From contig OX438747.1 in NCBI GenBank assembly GCA_949316235.1, forward strand, positions 2,728,501-2,792,500: DNA of 64,000 nt, written 5' to 3'. Shown piece by piece: positions 22,402 through 33,461 of the stretch; within the stretch, counting starts at the first letter, position 1; every line of letters starts with the position of its first letter. Under the pieces are notes generated by a model, which was not told the DNA's origin, searched no databases, and saw only the letters and a program-made list of their open reading frames with translations. A program made the translations under genes and the position numbers. Origin of the DNA: Oegoconia quadripuncta. Lineage: Eukaryota > Arthropoda > Insecta > Lepidoptera > Autostichidae.

Positions 22402-22692
22402 CGGATGATGAATGAAGAATCGATATCGATCGAATCGATGAGAAGAGCTATATGTGTAGATGTTATGAAAACGGATGAAGCGCTTGTTATTAAGGGAGTA
22501 ATGAATATGGATGTCGATGGTTGGAAAGGAAGAGGAAGACCTAGGAAAAGATGGATGGATTGTGTGAGGGGTGATATGAACGAAAAGGACGTGAATGATG
22601 AGACAACGGCTGATGAGGAGATTGGAAGAAAGAGACGTACTGCGCCGACCCCAAATAAATTGGAGGTAGAGCAAGAAGATGATGATAAGTGT
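22402..22692 (+). pseudogene. RTE-like reverse transcriptase C-terminal fragment
   Basis: The ORF contains GRGRPRKRWMDCVRGDM, the conserved tail of RTE-type retrotransposon ORFs (GRGRPKKRWxDxVxxDM). Only this tail is present, fused by rearrangement to the N1 3' end. Not a host gene. Confidence 0.75.
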
Positions 22693-22730
22693 ACTACACA
22701 AGACATGTTTTTGTTACAACGTAAAGTTTA

Positions 22731-23085
22731 CAAACGAAAGTCGCGGGTTTGATACCCAATGTAGATGTTCAGTACTACTCGTTAGGGTGGAGTGTGTATA
22801 AATGGTCGCCTTGCTAGCTATCACCATCTTATCTAAGGCCCATAATAATAAACCATTCTCAACATTGAGAACAGTCTTGTGACCGGTCTCAAGTAAACGT
22901 GTTGATTAATAAACCTAACTTGAGACCTGAAACGCACGTGAATACTCAAGCAGTACTCACTTGAGAGGTGCGCCGAGTTTCACAGACCAATATCGAGTAC
23001 TAAACATGTACCCCGCTGGGGATCGATCCCGCAACCTCCGATTCGTAAACCCTGTTGTTTATATTGAGCCACGGAGGCGGTTCAA
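22731..23085. mobile_element. SINE-A fragments around an M1 MITE piece
   Basis: 22731-22836 is a diverged SINE-A head in plus orientation, stopping at 'atcttatct'. 22837-22984 is a truncated M1 MITE, reverse to the 14963 copy. 22985-23085 is a SINE-A head in minus orientation with the B-box-like word ggatcgatccc. The boundaries are abrupt, which suggests nested insertion followed by deletion. Confidence 0.6.
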
Positions 23086-23356
23086 TTATGTGACCGAACT
23101 CAATACATAATACTTCGTCAGTCACACACAATGCTAGCTTCCCGCGAACATTACAATGAGTAAGTAGGTATTCACTACTTTCTTTGTACGACAATTGTAC
23201 ACGCACTATTGTTGCGACTTTGTTTTAGCTACTTGCTACACAATGACAAACGTAATTACTTTTAATCAAGTGTTACTAACAAGTAAACGCTTTAAGTATT
23301 ACTGAGAGGACATTGCGCACAAACCGTGTTAAACGAACGCAGCTAACCCAACCTAT

Positions 23357-24083
23357 CTGGGGGTCTACTCTCTAACGAAAATCGCTTCGGACGGCCGTAA
23401 CTTCGGACTTTTTCTTTTGTAGTTTGCTGTATCAATTATAATATAAACCAATCGTCATTATTTTACTTTTGTTGTATAAAGCGTCTAACAAAATTAACCC
23501 GACAAACTTTGGCAATTGCACGTAACTACATGACAATAAAATAATATATTCATTAAAAACACTAGCTTTAAAAAATTTGTTTCCGAGTAAAAAATTAAAT
23601 GTAAGTGCAAATGAAAATACAAATTAACAGACTTACTTCATTTCGATTGTACCTTATTTTATCAATGAGCAAAAACAGACAACGTTCATATGGAAGTCGC
23701 CAAAGGGGGTGGCGGGGCATAGGGCGCAATCACAATCCAAGCGCGGACAATCACAGCAAGTCGTGTGGTCACCTTTCGGCGTATTCAAAGATACCGCGGC
23801 ACGTGTTTGTGTGTTGTGGCAAAGTATTGACATTTCTAAATTTTATTTTTTGAATAAAATCTGTTAACTTTAATGTTTTTTTTTTCGTAATAGGTACATC
23901 TTATACATGCACTGTGCAACGTTTGTCGGGTTAATTTTGTTAGACCTTATATAGTTGGACATCACAAGTTAGTACGGGACGCAAGGAACGTTTGAAGTTA
24001 TGCAAATAAAGAATTCTTAACAAAAGAATGAGGACGAAGTTACGGTCGTCCGAAGCTATTTTCGTTAGAGAGTAGACCCCCAG
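23357..24083. mobile_element. 727-bp inverted-repeat transposon (M4) containing another element
   Basis: Termini CTGGGGGTCTACTCTCTAAC and its inverse, with arms of about 50 bp. Between them lies a second inverted-repeat element (M5) at about 23485-23950, with ends 'aacaaaattaacccgacaaa' and its inverse. No ORF with a known domain. Confidence 0.75.
23485..23950. mobile_element. Inverted-repeat element M5, nested in M4
   Basis: Ends 'ctaacaaaattaacccgaca' and 'tgtcgggttaattttgttag'. A second copy at 38238-38737 shares the whole body, including 'aattgcacgta' and 'tgacaataaaataatatatt', outside any M4, which proves that M5 is independent. Confidence 0.72.
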
Positions 24084-24094
24084 ATAGCGACTCG

Positions 24095-24320
24095 TCAGAC
24101 GGTACAAATAGATAAGACTACCTTAGGATCTAGATGAAGCTGTGTGAATGTGTCAAATATATATATAGTGAGTGAAGAAAGCAGAAGAGGTGTGTCAGGA
24201 TCGTAGCAAGTGGAAGTGTGTGGTCTCTGCCTACCCCTACGGGAAACAGGCGTGACATTATGTATGTGTATATCTATATATATTATCTTCTTTGTCACAT
24301 TCACACACTGCACTATTGCA
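24095..24320 (+). repeat. Non-LTR (RTE-like) 3' fragment
   Basis: Contains 'gatcgtagcaagtggaagtg' and 'ggtctctgcctacccctacg' then 'ggaaacaggcgtga', a common lepidopteran RTE 3' sequence. A reverse copy is at 46498-46560. Confidence 0.6.
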
Positions 24321-24679
24321 ATGACACAATACTTTCCCGCTACATAATAAGCACATATTAGTAATACACACTCTTTTTACACATTGCTTTCCTCTCCCAA
24401 GCTGGGACGGAAGAACAGCGCCCATAGTTCCTGGAACTGAGCATAACGCTGAGTCCCACTCCTTTTTTCCAAAGTGGCACTCAAAATTTGTTATGTTTAT
24501 CTTTATATGTTTTGTAATTTGTTCTTTTTAATTTTTTATATGTTAAGTTTGTTTTGTACATTCAGTGTGTGCCCACTTGTGGCGAATAAACTGTGTTTCT
24601 TTCTTTCTAAATATATTTATTTATTTTTATTATTATGCAATTGTGCGTATCAGCAGCTGCACGTATTATATGAATCGCC

Positions 24680-24800
24680 ATCATCAGTAAACATCCCACT
24701 GCAGGGATATAGACCTTCCCTCTTACTGAGGGAGTATAGGGCCATAGTCCGCCACGCTGGGCCCCGTGCCCAACCCGCAGTTGGGGACTTCACATGCCTT
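24680..24800. repeat. Retroelement-derived repeat R4
   Basis: 'taaacatcccactgcaggga' with 'tatagaccttccctc'. A similar piece is at 39527-39600 ('taaacatgccactgtaggga'). Confidence 0.5.
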
Positions 24801-25238
24801 AGAATTTTCATTTCTCAGACATGTAGTGTTTTCCTTCACCGTTCAAGAGCAGTCGGTAAAATGCACATAAGTAATTAAATTAAACTTAAAAACTCATTGG
24901 TACATGGGCAGTCTAGAACCGGGACCTCCCAAATTGGAGATCTCGTCTTAATCGCTGTGACGCCGACGCTCGTAAGACCTGTCATTATTTTTCTTAAAAT
25001 TAAGTATCTCTCACCTATCGCAGAGCAAGTTCCGTCTCTCATCAGATCGGTAAGGGATGAGTTTCTTATGTGCCTCACGCTGGACCCGTGCCAAGTACAC
25101 CTGCAAGGAAACAAACGATGACTCTGTTCCACTCAAACCGCCTTCTTGGCTCGAAAAATACCAAAGAAAAAGAAAAGTACCAGAGAAAAAAATTGCCTAA
25201 GTTAAGAGTAGTTTCGATTAGCGAAGTCTGACGAAACT

Positions 25239-25442
25239 GTCCGCCTGGCTAGCTACCACCATCTTATCTAAATCTGCCGCCAAGCAGCAATGTTAAAGGC
25301 ATTGTTATGTTCCGGTTGTCAGAGACAAGATAGCCAGTCCTCCAAATGTGTTGGGGTTTCCGGGTCAGTACGCTTCGACCTCATCTCCACTTAACACCAG
25401 GTGTGATTGAGGTCAAGTACGAACCCGTCGTGCATAAAAAAC
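25239..25442 (+). mobile_element. SINE-A, 5' truncated
   Basis: Begins at 'tccgcctggctagctaccac' and ends 'gtcgtgcataaaaaa'. The preceding 'ttcgattagcgaagtctgac' echoes the 5S-like head at 3920. Confidence 0.75.
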
Positions 25443-25956
25443 AGTTGGGACGTATAAGGGTGTTGATGATGAAAAAAACATCTGAAACATTTTAAAAATT
25501 ATTTTAAACTATTCATCACATCAGTCACATACGTGGACAGTAAAGATGACGCTGACAGATAGTTTCTATATTTTAAAAACATACAGAATGGAGCCATAAA
25601 ACCTCCAAAAAATTAAATGAACATATTCTATCCTTGAAATAGTTTCCCAATTAAAAAACGAAAAGCTTATTACAGATGGCGCCACTGTTGAGTGTCCCTG
25701 AATATTGCAAACAAAACTGAGCCTTATCAGATTCGAAATAGGGACTATATTGATACGAACAGTTAAGTACACTTAACTGTTTTGAAGCCCATTACAACGA
25801 TTTTTTAAATGGAAGATGCACGAGTACTAGGGAATGCAATCTTGCACCATAATCGCAATCTCGGTATTTTCATGATTGCGAGATCTCGTAATGAGCGGGC
25901 GCATGAACAAATTTTATTGCTAAAAAGAGTCGTTTTGATATAGATTGATGTAGAAG

Positions 25957-26038
25957 AAGAGGATAATTATATTAAAACTAGCACTAATCTAATACTACTG
26001 TATTAGATTAGTGCTAGTTTTAATATAATTTTCCTCTT
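25957..26038. repeat. Near-perfect 38-bp stem hairpin
   Basis: The left arm 25957-25994 pairs with 26001-26038 with a single mismatch, around the 6-nt loop CTACTG. The arm core is 'aaaactagcactaatctaat'. It is AT-rich. No family relation to other elements here is visible. Confidence 0.7.
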
Positions 26039-26093
26039 TTGGGAAAAAAAAATATTATACGAACACAGACCGCTCAACTATATTATTGATAAT

Positions 26094-26233
26094 GGTGTCG
26101 ATTAGGATGTACACCAACTAAAATAAAACCAGTTTTGGAGTGGTGCCGTCGCATCGTACTGTTCCAGGTAGAAAGAGACAGTACTACTCTAAAACTGGTT
26201 TTCGTTTAGTTGGTGTACATCCGAATCGACACC
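26094..26233. mobile_element. MITE family M2, uninterrupted
   Basis: 140 bp from GGTGTCGATTAGGATG to CATCCGAATCGACACC. The arms pair over most of the length (ccagttttggagtggtgc against actactctaaaactgg), so it can fold into one long hairpin. Confidence 0.75.
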
Positions 26234-26643
26234 AGTATTATTAATTTTAGTGGAATTATAATTAATTATTGTAAATTATAGATATGTATGTGGTCTTACA
26301 AATTTAATCATATCAATTAACAAATTCGACAGGTAAATCATGTATGGTATGGCACGCAGATTTGAAAGGAACTTCTCAAGAAGCCTAGTGTCAATGATCC
26401 TATCAGTTAATCTGCTTCTCACGCACCGATTACCATTACCATTAGTACATTGTGGCGCGCTGTTGCTTGAACTCGCAAGTGTTGCGCGATCTCGCAGTAT
26501 TTTTGATGCGAGATTTCGGTATACGAGATTGCATTCCCTAACGACAACCGTCACACTTCCATTATAAGGTCACGTGGTGTCACATTTCCGATAGCGTCGC
26601 GCGGTATTACGGTCGTCATGCTGTCGACTGTACCGAGCCTTAC

Positions 26644-26806
26644 CTTGGAGCCTTCGAAGAGCAGCGCGACCACGAACAGCACAATCCAGGTGATGGCGAA
26701 CTGCCAGCGCGTCGTGATGTTCAACCCAGAGAACAGGAACTCGCCCAAGTCGTAACCGAACCACATCCACATGTACATCATCGTGACTTTCACCGGATGG
26801 TACTCC
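26644..26806 (-). CDS. Ctr-family copper transporter, single internal exon
   Basis: The exon runs from an AG acceptor after 26807 to an AAG/GTAAGG donor at 26644 and reads EYHPVKVTMMYMWMWFGYD, then a membrane segment ending LLFEGSK. The Met-rich MMYMWMWFGYDL followed by a hydrophobic span and LFEGSK is the pattern of the first transmembrane helix of Ctr copper permeases (Met-rich entry, then LxEGLK). Ctr proteins form trimeric Cu(I) pores in the plasma or vesicle membrane. The His/Met-rich N-terminal exon (expected at higher coordinates) and the exon with the other two helices (expected below 26644) were not found, so this may be an incomplete or broken gene, or one with diverged exons. Family fairly sure; integrity unknown. 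Confidence 0.75.
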
Positions 26807-27780
26807 CTGGTGACAAGATGATTTATCTGATGAGTAGTTCACATCTACTATATTAAAACTTACCCCAATTTACGTACGAAAACCTAGTTTGTGATTTTAG
26901 ATTTGACCGCCTCCGGTATCGATCCCCAGAGGGGTACATGTATAGTACTCTGTTTGGTTGGGGGCCTTAATGATGGCTCGGTAAGGGCCTTAGATGACAT
27001 TACTTCATGCACTAAACATTTCATGTAACTGAAGAAAAATCAACTTTTTGAACTACAAAAAGGTCGATAACTTTTCCGACTACCTATTATTTATAACTAT
27101 ATACATATATCTTATATGTAGCTTCATAAAAATTATAACTATTGGTAATTGAAACGATATTATTAACATAAATATCCCTTTCCTCCATATTGCCATGCCT
27201 GACAAGGTACATGTGTATGTTAGTACTTACCTATGTATTGTAACTATGACATGTGTAATGCAATAAATATATGAATATGAAATCTTTCTTTGCAGTCGGC
27301 ACTACATCATTTAAGTAATAAATGGCTTGGACCTTGTATTTGTACCTTTGTTTTCCATCACTTGAAATGTATAAATTACATACTAATGTAATCTACATGT
27401 ACGACACATTGTGCTCAATCATGTGTAAAAGGTTAAATATATACAGGTTTAAAAACTTTTAATTAATAAAATATAGAGGAAGTCTCTGGCATTACTGGCA
27501 GTGAAAGTTTTGTTTTTGCATTATATTTCAACCTGTAATAGAAATTTTATTAACATAAGAGGTACAGTTTGTGCCACACAACACAAGTTGAATCTGAATA
27601 CTGAGTAGGATAAGATATGTATTTACCTGTATATGTGATTAACCACATAATAAATAACCATACAAGAAAGAAGAAAATAATCACATACAAAAACATTAAA
27701 GATTATGTGATCTTATAAACTATTAAAGTCTCAAGTCAATTGATTTCAAGAGGTCAATCTCATACATATTTTGTCAATGG
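26807..27780. other. Intergenic or copper transporter intron, no exon seen
   Basis: A SINE-A head fragment lies at 26906-26970 (plus). The rest is unique AT-rich sequence; no His/Met-rich exon of the copper transporter is recognisable. Confidence 0.35.
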
Positions 27781-28180
27781 TGATGGTTGTTAATTATTTG
27801 TTATTATTTTATTTACGTTAAGCAATGTCTGGCACTGTTTATAGATATTATACAAGTGTTTCTTTGTGCTTAAATAGACATTTGTTTTCAATTCAAGACA
27901 TCTAGCTATCCAAACACATATCCAGCAGTACGCACTGGGTCCATGTGATGAATTACAGCCTATACCCACCATTTGTGAGAGGAGGCTGTACCATATATCA
28001 AATAAATATAATAAATCAATACAGGCATTGTGGTTTCGGCACATAAGAAGGATAGAACCAACCCATATCTTCCCGTGAGTGTCGTTAAATGCGACGCAGG
28101 GACTTTCCATCAAAAGACATCTACAGATTTGGACATTTCAATGGTGATGGGCTCACCCCCTGTCACATGTGCATTTCTAT
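27781..28180. repeat. Retroelement-derived repeat region
   Basis: The minus-strand ORF at 27790-28113 spans common repeat words: 'tttgtgagaggaggctgtac' (compare 4100-4115) and 'aaccaacccatatcttcccg' with 'tgagtgtcgt', as in RTE-type 3' regions. It is not considered a host gene. Confidence 0.4.
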
Positions 28181-28539
28181 ATATTTTGTAAGGTGAACCC
28201 TGGATGTTGTTACAATCATTACACTCTTATGTTCGGAACAACCAAACACTAATGTTTGGGATATTTCTGACCACCCCAATTGGGACAAAAGTTGAAATGT
28301 TATGCATATAAATCAAGCATTATTTATTACTTATTATTTACCTAATTAATTTATGCGCTGTTCTTATTACAAAGGAAGGCCCGGTATTAGTAGATGCCCC
28401 TAGATCTACCATTGTCTAGCAGTTTTGAGATCAAGTTACCTTTGCCACTAATAGATGTTTACAAATTAAAAACTTACATCTTTCTTCTCCCACTGTTTTT
28501 GCTTCTCTCATATTTCAGAACAATACACAATAGCTGTCA

Positions 28540-28621
28540 TTTTCTTTATATATTTTATTAATGTAATGGACCTATGGCTTCGACCAGTGTCCAATAATAA
28601 TAATTAAAAAAAAAAAAAAAA
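28540..28621 (+). mobile_element. Short retroposon insertion with 13-bp target duplication
   Basis: 82 bp ending in an A-run, flanked by ACAATAGCTGTCA at 28527-28539 and 28622-28634. It contains 'ggacctatggcttcgaccag'. A strongly 5'-truncated retroelement. Confidence 0.75.
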
Positions 28622-28634
28622 ACAATAGCTGTCA

Positions 28635-29669
28635 CATTTTGGACACTGCCCCAACCCAGCAATTCAGTATCATTCAGTATCATTCATTGCAATACCATCT
28701 CTAGCTAAGCCAGAATAGGATGTGTTATTTTATAAACACGGTTAGAACAATGGCATAAATATAGATATTGTTAGTACAACACAAGTGGAATTTATTTTTT
28801 GACAATTTAAACATTGGCATGATTAGAGGTACTTAGCAATTAAAGGCAAGTGATTGTCTTGAACTCAATTTGTTACATTCACGGCACGGAATGGATAGTT
28901 CAATATTGTCAACGGCTTAAGAGTGCCTTATAATAAATTGCAAATCACTCACTAAAATAGTAGTCACAACTTTGTACGAGTTGAAACAAAGATATGGTCT
29001 CAGAACCATATTCACCATAGTAACCATATCAATAATCAAGTTAACTGAGTTTTTGCTCAGTGCCCCTTACGGACCCATAACAGGATAGTGCCTTTAGAGT
29101 AACTGTACTACATTTTAGTTAGTATTACTATTAGCCACTTACCTTTTAACTAAATAGTCCACTTCAGTCGTCTATCTCCCCATTTGTTTACCAGCTAACT
29201 GATATCAGAAGGCAACCACATCGTTATCTAACATTTTATTGAAAATAATCTAATATAAAATTCACTGCACCCACCGCGGACACTGTATCACACATTTGTC
29301 ACCACAGACAGAACACAACAGCACTTATACATATAAATAGTAGATTAGATTGAGACCACGGTATATTCAAACATTAATGCGAGCTTTGTGTCAATTTATA
29401 AATCGTAATAACTTGGAAAATTAACTGTTTGTTAGCGTTATATTTAATTGTCGTTGGAGTAGGTAAATTGGATGTATGTAAAAAGTAAAGTAGTATTTAG
29501 TACAGTAGAATGGAATAAAAGAGAACCTGTCGTCGGTAAATGCAATAATTTTAGTCCTCTTGTACTCTCGGACCAACGAACGGGAAATGAAAGCAAACAT
29601 GCAATTAAAAAAAAAAACAAGCACTAGTCAGCTGTCCTGTCACTTTGACAGAGACAGTAGTTTTTTTTT
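28635..29669. other. Intergenic, no gene seen
   Basis: AT-rich unique sequence without a convincing ORF, splice-bounded exon or repeat shared within the window. Confidence 0.35.
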
Positions 29670-29925
29670 TTTTTTAGATTTTTTTTCTCCTCTAGGAGAA
29701 GGCAAAGGGATCTAGCCCATAACAGCCATGTCTTATTTATCTTATTTCTTCAGTTTGTAAGTCAGTCTCAGTCAAAATAAGTAATTCGTCGTATACTTGG
29801 CGTATACAGAGTCTAGTCACGGTCAAGTCATTCTTCAGTAAAGTGGCAGAATGCTTTACAAAAGATTTTGGCGGCTTCTTGTGGGAACCCGAAAGCTCCG
29901 TTACGCACTTTGTCTGTCCTCTCTT
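29670..29925 (-). repeat. Dispersed repeat R5, left inverted arm
   Basis: The T-run and 'aggagaaggcaaagggatct' through 'cccgaaagctccgttacgca' reappear inverted at 34728-35112, with roughly 85-90 % agreement by eye. The A-run at one end suggests a retroposon. The two copies flank 4.8 kb containing the 3' part of FPGS. Confidence 0.65.
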
Positions 29926-30367
29926 TCCTTTTTTCTTTTCCGCGGGTCAAGTATCTCGGCGCGCCTGTCAAATTTTCGAAAATACTGGATGTATTTGTAA
30001 TCTGTGAAAAGCAATAGCTAGGGGAATATATTATCTATGGATATAATGAATGAACACTGTCGCCACAACTTAATATTCTCCATATGTGTGTAAGGAAGGT
30101 TTGGGGCATATTAGCTATATGTGGCGAATAGTAACTAATGATAGTTATGTAAATTTGCTCACCTAGGTTCCTTGGGACGGTTACTGTGTCAGCCCCTTCC
30201 TTGTTCCTCAGGTAGCCCTTCCTTATTGTTCAGTTATTGCCATTGATTATATATTCTATACATTGTCTGCTTCGCTATCTGTTGGGAAACTATGCCGGGC
30301 AGACACCACGGTATGTGGTGTCCCCGGCACTGAGTCGCACCGTAGCTAATGCTACGTAGACTCTTAG

Positions 30368-30848
30368 TGGGTACAAAACCCTTATCATGAAGGTCGCACC
30401 ACCTCAGTGGTGACCTTACCGGTGGGGAACTTTGTCCCGTAGAACGTTATTGAGGGAATTAGGTGTACACCAACTGACCCTTCACTGTTGATTCTATCGT
30501 CATCGTACTCACAGCTAGACCATGAGACTCGGATAGACTTACACTCAACGATCCTGTCGCCCTGCGCACATCGCTGTGGGCGATGTCGGCACGACTACCC
30601 TACATAGGTACTTTAGGCATTATTATTACCTCGTACTCATCATCATTCTTAGAATCACAAGTTGTCTCACGATTGCATCGTGTACAGACGGGCGAGGCTT
30701 GCCCTTATCAGATACTTACGTTATTACATCACTTACTAATATTAAATATCGAACTAAAGATATTTCTTACAAACTTTATGTACACTCACCAAAAATGACA
30801 ATCAAAGAGGGCGCCAAGAAGCTTCAACACAGTGTTGCCAATTATTGA
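30368..30848 (+). repeat. Local duplication unit, copy 1
   Basis: 481 bp repeated almost without change at 31186-31666, offset 818 bp. Each copy has a ~90-codon ORF (30576, 31394) without recognisable domain. The unit ends in 'ccaattattga'. Confidence 0.88.
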
Positions 30849-31185
30849 TGTTGTTGTTGTTAAATTCGCCACTTATTGGCAGGCAAAGATCAAAAGACCA
30901 TACAGCCTTGTCTTTCGTATTTGTCTTCATTTAATTTCAATAAACTAGCTCAGTACAGTAGACTCGCTTGGTTAAAAGGTAAGGTTATATGATTCCCAAC
31001 CAATTATTGAGTTGGCATTTCTTTATATTACATGCAATTTATTTACAGAACAATCGCGACGATTCGCGACACTCCCGACGAACGGAGTCAAAGTAATGTT
31101 ATTAGGTTGCGCGTCCACTCTCTTATCTTTTCTAGAGCTCTCGTGGCAGCGCTTCGTTTTTGTTTCGGCTCGCCAGAATGTTCAC

Positions 31186-31666
31186 TGGGTACAAAACCCT
31201 TATCATGAAGGTCGCACCACCTCAGTGGTGACCTTACCGGTGAGGAACTTTGTCCCGTAGAACGTTATTGAGGGAATTAGGTGTACACCAACTGACCCTT
31301 CACTGTTGATTCTATCGTCATCGTACTCACAGCTAGACCATGAGACTCGGATAGACTTACACTCAACGATCCTGTCGCCCTGCGCACATCGCTGTGAGCG
31401 ATGTCGGCACGACTACCCTACATAGGTACTTTAGGCATTATTATTACCTCGTACTCATCATCATTCTTAGAATCACAAGTTGTCTCACGATTGCATCGTG
31501 TACAGACGGGCGAGGCTTGCCCTTATCAGATACTTACGTTATTACATCACTTACTAATATTAAATATCGAACTAAAGATATTTCTTACAAACTTTATGTA
31601 CACTCACCAAAAATGACAATCAAAGAGGGCGCCAAGAAGCTTCAACACAGTGTTGCCAATTATTGA
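31186..31666 (+). repeat. Local duplication unit, copy 2
   Basis: Second copy of 30368-30848. The segment 31000-31071 ('ccaattattgagttggcatt' to 'gcgacgattcgcgac') is repeated after it at 31656-31727, so copy 2 equals copy 1 minus the 155 bp between two ccaattattg words. Confidence 0.88.
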
Positions 31667-32098
31667 GTTGGCATTTCTTTATATTACATGCAATTTATTT
31701 ACAGAACAATCGCGACGATTCGCGACAAACACTACTACAGCTATAATACAAAAAATCAGAAAAATGTTACGAGTTATAATATGTAGGTATACCTATATCC
31801 ACGATATAATTGGTATTTTTACGGAAAGTACAGATTTATTTCATGTTTTTCTTAAAAAAACGGGTAATTCAATAAATTGTTATGAGAATTGGAAGCTCTA
31901 TGGCCAGGTTCCTAAGCCTGTTCTAATAAAAAACAGTAGTTGGAATTCTATGCCTACACTCCCACCCAAAGAGAAAAAAAATATTTTCGCAAATACAGAC
32001 TAAATATCATAGCTAACATGACATGGCGCACATTATTGGATGCGGAATTTAATAGAGAACAAGTTCAAACACAGTCCAAAGGAATTGGAACTCTATAA
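31650..32098 (+). CDS. Unrecognised ORF with apparent frameshift, possible mitochondrial protein
   Basis: The frame from 31650 reads through EQSRRFATNTTTAIIQKIRK and YENWKLYGQVPKPVL, ending at 32003. A different frame carries on with FRKYRLNIIANMTWRTLLDA to a stop at 32096-32098. The switch falls at an eight-A run (about 31974-31981); one extra A would join the frames smoothly through KEKKKYFRKYR. The SRRFAT stretch resembles a mitochondrial presequence cleavage region. 'tttatttacag' at about 31694-31704 could be a splice acceptor. I do not recognise the family and the intron structure is unclear. Confidence 0.35.
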
Positions 32099-32135
32099 TC
32101 ATTACAATTGAGAGTTGAAAGTCGGGTGTACCGCC

Positions 32136-32201
32136 GACACCGATCGGTGTTCGCGACTGTTGAAGGTATAAAAGTATTTTGGACACCGATCGGTGTTCGC
32201 G
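32136..32201. repeat. Repeated palindromic 20-mer
   Basis: GACACCGATCGGTGTTCGCG occurs at 32136-32155 and 32182-32201, 46 bp apart. Each contains the perfect palindrome ACACCGATCGGTGT, and a TATAAA lies between them. Confidence 0.5.
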
Positions 32202-32529
32202 TCCGCCTAAAGGTTAATTTACACTTCCCTTCACTTGTACACCATCACTAACGTTTGCTGCACAATATTCTGCCATTCAAAAGTCAGAATGCACAAATTA
32301 TAAAGAAAAATGCTACTTCACTCGCCGAGTTCCCGCCAAAAAGCCCAGAGACAGTAGTAGGTGGGTAGTGATTGCAATATTCTCTGTCTATGATTGCAAC
32401 CCACTTTGGGTTTGGAGTATCGATACAATTGATCGATCAATTAGGCAAATGAATGATAATTTTACAATACAAAAGATTTTAAAATGATTTATTTAAAAAC
32501 AGTAATAAATAAAGAGATGGAATTTAAAT

Positions 32530-32880
32530 ATAAACTAGAACAAATGTTAAAAAATGGGGTCGGGTGGCAAGGTGCCCAAAACGCTGGCAACGTTTCCTCG
32601 CTAGATGTAGGTGCAGATATTCAAGCGTTGAGCGAGGAAACAGCCAGCTCTCGGGTCACCAGTGACATCGACTAAGCGCTTTGAAATATTAAAGAAAAAT
32701 TGAAGAGCGCCCGGCCCCCAAGGACCTAAGGTTTCGATTCCGAAAGCAAGGAAAATGTTTTCGGAACCGATGTCTCTATATTTATTAATTTTGATTTTTC
32801 CGTCGTCTCGGCGGCTGCACCTGGCCTCCTTGGAGGTGAGACGGGGCACGAGTGTCGACACAAGTGGCATCCCACACTAA
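32530..32880 (-). pseudogene. Retroelement ORF remnant
   Basis: On the minus strand the reading FFFNISKRLVDVTGDPRAG followed by CFLAQRL resembles a segment often found in lepidopteran retroelement ORFs (VTGDxRAGSFLxQRxS). Short and without flanking domains; function inferred weakly. Confidence 0.4.
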
Positions 32881-33461
32881 GGCCCGACATTTTACAATTA
32901 AATAAACATCAAACAGTATTATAGACATATTTAATAGGAAATATGTATAAATGAATCTCTTTCGACATATTTTTCGATTATTTTGGAAATAAATGCGACA
33001 ATTCCAAATAAATTGAGACCCAGGGCAAGATGATGATGAATGAAATAATTGAGATTACACTAATGAATGCACTGTATCAACTAGCAATGGAAATGCGCCC
33101 ATTAGTATAAATTTATTAACTACATTTCGGTAATGCAATCTCAATAAAGTCAAGGTATTCAGTATTATCGTTGTTCACAAAGCTGTTTTGTAAATGATTC
33201 TGTAATTTTTAAAATTCCCGAAGTGTCGAAACTCAAACACTATGGGACACATTCAAACAACAATTTGGTAGGAACACTGAAAACAACATAAGGTAGGTAA
33301 ATATATTTTAATATTTCTCTTAAACATAGTAACACAGCTTAATAAGTACCGATGAGAATAACAAATATAAATTACTTAAAAGTAGGCTTATTTATATTTT
33401 TTTAATTCAATAGAAGTTTGATGAAATGATTTTGTCACCCTGTGTATGTTTGTTTTTATCA

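Noticed and set aside
22258..22752. Overlapping 119-147-codon ORFs as host genes
   Set aside because: They are chance frames across the junction of two retroelement tails.
30576..30848. ORF of 90 codons repeated at 31394 as a duplicated gene
   Set aside because: Identity reflects the DNA duplication; the translation has no recognisable domain and another frame is equally open.
30368..31666. A pair of LTRs around a small retrovirus-like element
   Set aside because: Spacing is too short, no TG...CA ends, no primer-binding site or polypurine tract, and the interior lacks coding; a local duplication explains it better.
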